Origin: Melampsora larici-populina 98AG31 | Lineage: Eukaryota > Basidiomycota > Pucciniomycetes > Pucciniales > Melampsoraceae | Assembly: GCF_000204055.1 (NCBI RefSeq) | Contig: NW_006768809.1 | Location: forward strand, 588,613-652,612 | Direction of reading: 5' to 3' | Length of the DNA: 64,000 bases | Part shown: positions 58,944 through 64,000 of the stretch, in pieces | Layout: the number at the start of each line of letters is the position of its first letter | How positions within the stretch are numbered: position 1 is the first letter of the stretch | Program-made: the position numbers and the translations under genes | Notes under the pieces: model-generated | The model's database searches: none | Told to the model about the DNA's origin: nothing | What the model saw: the letters and a program-made list of their open reading frames with translations, nothing else

Positions 58944-61900
58944 TCGTTTGTTTTTTTAATTTGGGGGGGTTTAGATGATTATCTTTTGTTATTCAACTTA
59001 AGATTATTTGATTTCTTATTAACTTATAAATTCTGTACAGATTTGTAATGTACATATAGGTGATTGATGTTGACTTTTGGAGTTGTGTTGAAGATTTTGA
59101 AAGAATTCTTATGTTTATTGTAAAAAATTGTTGCATTTAATTGAATGTTGACGAGGTCAGATCGCGGCGCTTTGGTATACTTTTCTTAGATAGTGATTAT
59201 TTCAGATCATAACTTCACACCATGTTAGTATGACTTTGTTTTGAAAGTGGTGATAAAGTGCCTGCAGTAGTATGGGTTTCTATGGGCTTTGGATTTTGGG
59301 ATCAAAGGAATTACAATTGAGGGTTTAGGTCAAGGCCAGGATCCGATTTGATCACTCCAAACCTTTTGTATCAGATCTGGACATGCAACAAGATCTTTTA
59401 AAGATGATTCACCAAAGTTTTTGGAAAGATCTCAATAGATGAGGGTTTCGGACGTGTATGAAAACGTTTGTTCATGAGGTATTTGCTCGTAAGTGGTTTG
59501 CCGATGTTCAAAGCGAAGGATTAATGAAAGAAAGATGAGACTCAAGGTAGAGGCTTAATATATAGATAAAACAGCCTTTTTGTATCAATGGCACACAATG
59601 TGATCAACATATATGGATTTCTATTCCCTCAGCATTTTGATAGAGAAGTATTACATGTTGCTTTTTTACAAACTCACTCACTACTATTTAGTATTTACAC
59701 TGAGCTTCGCTGGACGAAAAGGGATTTTCTATTTTCTGAACCCACAAGAAACTGGATCATTTTCAAAGATGGATACCCTTCCAGTTTCATCAGAAGCCAT
59801 GTCTGCTAGCTTCCTTGCCGAAACGATAATTTGTTTTAGCATTCAGCTCACGTCATGATGAAGCCATTCCATGTGGTCTCTCATCCATGGTATTTTTCTC
59901 CTTCTTGGAGACAGCTTCTGCGACTCTTAGCCGACAGGGCTGGATATATCATTGAGATGTTTCTCAAGAGTCAAGTGTGTTTGAAGTTCAAGAATTTACC
60001 TTGGGAAATTAGACATATCTAACGATATCCTCAACCTCTTACGTTTGGTTTGCCTCCACATCATCATGTCTGACTTAGACGATGTCTTTTCGAGAAAATG
60101 GAATGGTGTTTCACTTTCTATCTGCACTGTCACTTTTCAATGCTGGTCAACATTATCCATATCGGCTAGACAGTCAAATGATGAACTCAACGTGACAGGC
60201 AGTTTGCGGCACGTGGGTCGAGATTGTTACATATGTGACCTACTTTATTTTGGTGGTAACTCATGGGTAACCCATCACTGTGCTCAACGGATCACACAGC
60301 ACCGATGACGCACCACGCGCTGGTCATGCCTTGTTCAAAGTTTTCAATTTGACCAAGCATCGTCCTTGAATTTCATGGAATGATTTGATGTATCCTTCTA
60401 TCCCTTTGAAGACAAAGAAACTACATCGCCACCATATACATAATTTGGTCTCATCTTTTTGCTTGCTTTTGTTTGCGAGCCTGATCTTTTTTGTGGCGTG
60501 ATACGAGGAGCGCACTTGCTTACGATCATAACATAGCTCGTGGCTGGTGGACCTGTTCTAGAGATCTTACTTGGCTCATACTTTGACCGCAGTGGTCCCC
60601 AAGAGAAGCCATCCCTAGTACACGAAATCCTGCACGCCACTGATTCGCAGCATGTGACTAAATTCATGATGGACGTTGTGCATATGCACGGTTTCAACTT
60701 TTTTCTACATCCCTGAGCGCCAGGCGAAGCCAGGCTTATGTAGACCTTTCTTCTCGCTGTGCATGGTGCATCCCGAGGTTGTGGACATGAGGACGCGTGC
60801 CCTGAATACGTCTCCTATACTCAGACTCAGTCCATGTCTTGGACCCAATCTTACATTTAGGATCGGGCCCGCGTCTCCCCACTCCTCACACCTCATCAGG
60901 ACTCGTCAGGAGACGTGTCATGACGGCGGATCGATAAAGTACCGTACCGTATACATCGTTGGTCCGATTTGCTGTTCCACAATTCTGGTCTACCTTGCCT
61001 ATTGTTTCACTTACACATTGTCGTCTTCTGCTTTCTGCTCCCCGAATGTCTGGGTGAGTGAGGTCAAATGCCACCGCATACATACATTGTTGACAAGACG
61101 CGCAGCAACGCCTTCCAGGGCTCGAACCATCTGCTCATCAATCATGTCATAAGCGTATATGAGCTGCGAAAAAGATTAACTTCTGGTGTCAAAGTCAAAG
61201 CTTTGAGCTAGACGAAACTCGATTATGGCAGAATACGTGGGCAGATCACCGTGTCAAGTGGGATACTTGACCAAATATACATGATCTGTATTTTACAAGG
61301 GTCATCGTCGACGGAGACCGACGGGCGTTATACAAACTTTCGTACCGACAGCTTGGAGTCACGTCAAGGCAATGAGGCACTATCGACGGTGCTTTGATCT
61401 GCATATATAAAAATGTAACCTTATAGAAGCTTTATAGATTTAAGTTTTCCATTATTTGCAAGTTGCTCAGCACCCACTTCTATCGAAAAGCTCAGGCAGA
61501 TATTGGAGTCATCCCGTATTGTTCCCGTGGGTTGGTGTTCAGTTTCTCGATGTTCGTCAACATAACCCAATCAGTGCGATAATCTTCCCACTGGTGAGTG
61601 AGATGTGCTCAAGCGCCCGATTTGTCTCACTCTTGACATTGAGGCACAATCATTCAAATAGACGCCAGCCATATCCTCAAAGTTTAGATTCAAAGAATGA
61701 AGGCGATGGACAACCATTTATCAAGAAGGCAACTACGGCCTCACTCGATAGATCAGAAGTCCCCATACCAGGAGGACAGAACCCGCTGCTTTACTTTGTG
61801 ACTCTTGTCAGTAACCACACGATCACGAGGAGCTTGTTCCATATCATGTTACTTACATACCTACAATGCCTGCATCTCATGAAGCGCAGTGTGATCTGCA

Positions 61901-64000
61901 CATTCGGTTTCTCCGGCCCCACATCATGGGTGGTTACAGCATAAGTACATAACTATGTGCAAAGGGAACCTTCGTTATTGCGTGACATCGGACTCCTCAC
62001 ACGAGCCCCATTGCGCGCGATCACCTCTGTATTGCATCGATTTATGAAGAATCTATCACTCCAGATTACACTCCGCCATACCTGGTGTGGATAGAGGTTT
62101 GCTAGCGGCGCCAGTCTGACACCTGCACGGGCCGTTTTTGTTGCGTCAGCAAAACGAGAAACTTCAACACTCGGCTCTCCTCCATCAGCTGACAACGGCT
62201 TTATACCCGTTTCCCAAGCCCCTTTGCCTTGGCGGCAGTAGGCACTCCACCAATTCTGTTCTTCGTCCCATCAATTCACCAGAAATTTAGCCTCTTTCAC
62301 GGGTACTGAGGAGTCAAGAAAAAACAGACATCGTACTCCTCAGGGGTGAACGACTTATACGATGACTACGATGCGTTGGGCGGATGTTTCTTAGGCTCGC
62401 TTGTGTCCTATGTTTCATATCATCATATCCTATCGAGCAGCTTAAAGACACGATCTCAAAGACAGTCTTGAGCTTGGGTTAACCTTGCTTCATCTTATGA
62501 TGTGCGGATTGAGTGCGAGGCTCCATAACCAATGGAAAAGGCCCTTCTGGCTCCTTCCAAGTTGTAGGAATGGGTTCTCACCTCTTCTGAGCGAAGGCAA
62601 AGCAAAGCATTACCAGAGCCTAAAACAGGGGTGGGAGGAGGGAGCACATAGGAGCATATTGACAGCCAAGGTTACCTAAACTCACTATCACGAAAAAAAT
62701 TCTCTTTCCTGCTCTCAAGCGTCATGATGTTTTTTTCTGACTCTTCACCGCTTTTCTCAAGCATGTCAACATGTACAGAATAAGATATAGTAAAGTTTAT
62801 TGCATGGGTCAATTTCGTACATATGCTCCTCAGACTTTATTCTTGATCGCCGGCCCGTCGGGCGAGACCCTCAACCTTTTCTCTATATTTAGACTGGATT
62901 TCCTCACGACTCCAAGAGCAACTCAAGGGCGGCACACACTGAAAACTGCACCCCCCCTCAACATAGTCTTCCTGCTCTCTTCCCCTAGCTTCCGTACCTT
63001 AACCATCCTTGACCATATACGTATCATATTCACAACACCATCTCATCATCAGGATGATCTTTTGACTTTACCCAATATGATTTTTTTTCTATCGATATGA
63101 TTTTCTGAGATCGCGCTTGACTGTATCTCGATTGCGTACCACCCACACTACATTCAAACAGTCTTTTCATTTCAGTCTGCCTTCTGCTCACCTCGTTTTG
63201 TTTGCCTTGCGTTTGTTATCCGTTCCTTCTTACGTCACAATCACGTGCGGATTAGTTTCCTATTTCATTGCTTCTTCAATTTTACCCTGTATCCTGCTCA
63301 ATTGCTAGCCTATCCATTCGTCATCCTCAGCTCATCATCGTAAGTTTCTTAAGGTGCAAAAAAAGTTTGAGGCAGCTTGACAAGCTCATAGTCTATTTTA
63401 GATTCTACCATCTTTCTTCATCTCGTGATTGCACTGACGGATAACGGACAAATTAGTGCGTCACCTGGTAGTCAGTGGCTTTGCAACACGCGATGCAGAT
63501 CGCGTATATATGCATCTCTTGACGTTGTTGTCTGACTTATTCAAACATCCATATTTTCCAGAAATCTTCCAGCCCTCCGGGTCTTATGCATAAGCGACAT
63601 CAGTCCGGAACGCCATCTCTGTACGAAGCTGATCTCAGGATTTAGTTGATGTTTTCATCTGTTTCATAAAATTCTACGCATTGCTTTCCTTCCTGGTGCG
63701 TAGCATTTTGCATCTATCACACCCTTCATGGACCAGAAACTGATGAATTCATCTCATCAATTTCCTGATTCACCTTGACAAAATAGATCAAAGTCACACC
63801 GGATTGAATCTGATTTGTCCTAGCATTCGTGGGTATTCCTATTCTTTTCCTTACGCTAGTTAGGTTTTCCTTACTCTGTTCAAAGCGAAAACCACCCTGA
63901 CCAAGTCTTTATGATTCTATTTCATTTTTCTAGACGTGCTTTTTCCAGATAGTAAGCATCTTCATCTCACATAATACCTTCAAGTCTCAACTTCAGCTTT
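58944..64000. other. No supported gene
   Basis: About 5 kb without a recognisable coding gene, RNA gene or clear repeat. Open frames at 60,676-61,152 and 61,456-61,944 (plus) and 60,398-60,697 and 61,953-62,195 (minus) are not recognised; the last contains QVWRSVIWSDRFF, faintly like a Tc1/mariner transposase. From 62,700 onward the plus strand is pyrimidine-rich, which may be the promoter or leader of a gene beyond the window. Confidence 0.4.

Overview
This window looks like nuclear DNA of a basidiomycete, most likely a rust fungus (Pucciniales). Genes are split by many short introns (about 45-100 nt, GT-AG). The recognisable proteins are fungal: plasma-membrane H+-ATPase, single-function RIB3, MON1, an SRR1/BER1-type protein and eL15. 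AT-rich, repeat-laden intergenic DNA separates small gene islands. The rust assignment is inference from protein flavour and layout; no ribosomal or mating-type marker is present.

Layout. 1-2.7 kb is AT-rich with two decayed coding-like segments. 2.7-4.9 kb holds a broken GH31 alpha-glucosidase on the minus strand. 6.1-12.4 kb is a plus-strand island: RIB3 (riboflavin synthesis), a GT31-type Golgi glycosyltransferase and an SRR1-domain protein. 13.1-14.6 kb (minus) is a Ser/Thr-rich single-pass membrane protein. 16.7-18.6 kb (plus) is a seven-exon predicted secreted protein of unknown family. 20.8-21.6 kb (minus) is ribosomal protein eL15. 22-28 kb is repeat-rich. 28.4-29.2 and 33.2-33.9 kb (minus) are two close paralogues from a tandem duplication, with a TIR element between them. 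A 100-base assembly gap sits at 35,007-35,106. 36.3-37.2 kb (minus) is a SAPA-repeat protein with an RVKF motif. 38.5-41.4 kb (minus) is an RA-PH adaptor protein. 41.4-51.7 kb is mostly gene-poor and holds a small TM protein with a 75-bp coding repeat and a MITE at its 5' side. 51.7-55.3 kb (plus) is PMA1 and 56.2-58.9 kb (plus) is MON1. 58.9-64 kb shows no gene I can support.

Most genes are unrelated housekeeping or membrane-traffic functions: riboflavin precursor supply, protein glycosylation, translation, proton pumping and Rab7 activation at the vacuole. They do not form a pathway cluster. The most unusual material is accessory: three terminal-inverted-repeat elements each flanked by a 3-bp direct repeat, the tandem-duplicated Ser-rich paralogues with a third copy of their flanking DNA, the decayed GH31 gene, and lineage-specific-looking secreted and membrane proteins.

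Exon coordinates were derived by eye from splice consensus, reading-frame continuity and, where the family is known, conserved protein motifs. All full gene models below keep frame across every junction.
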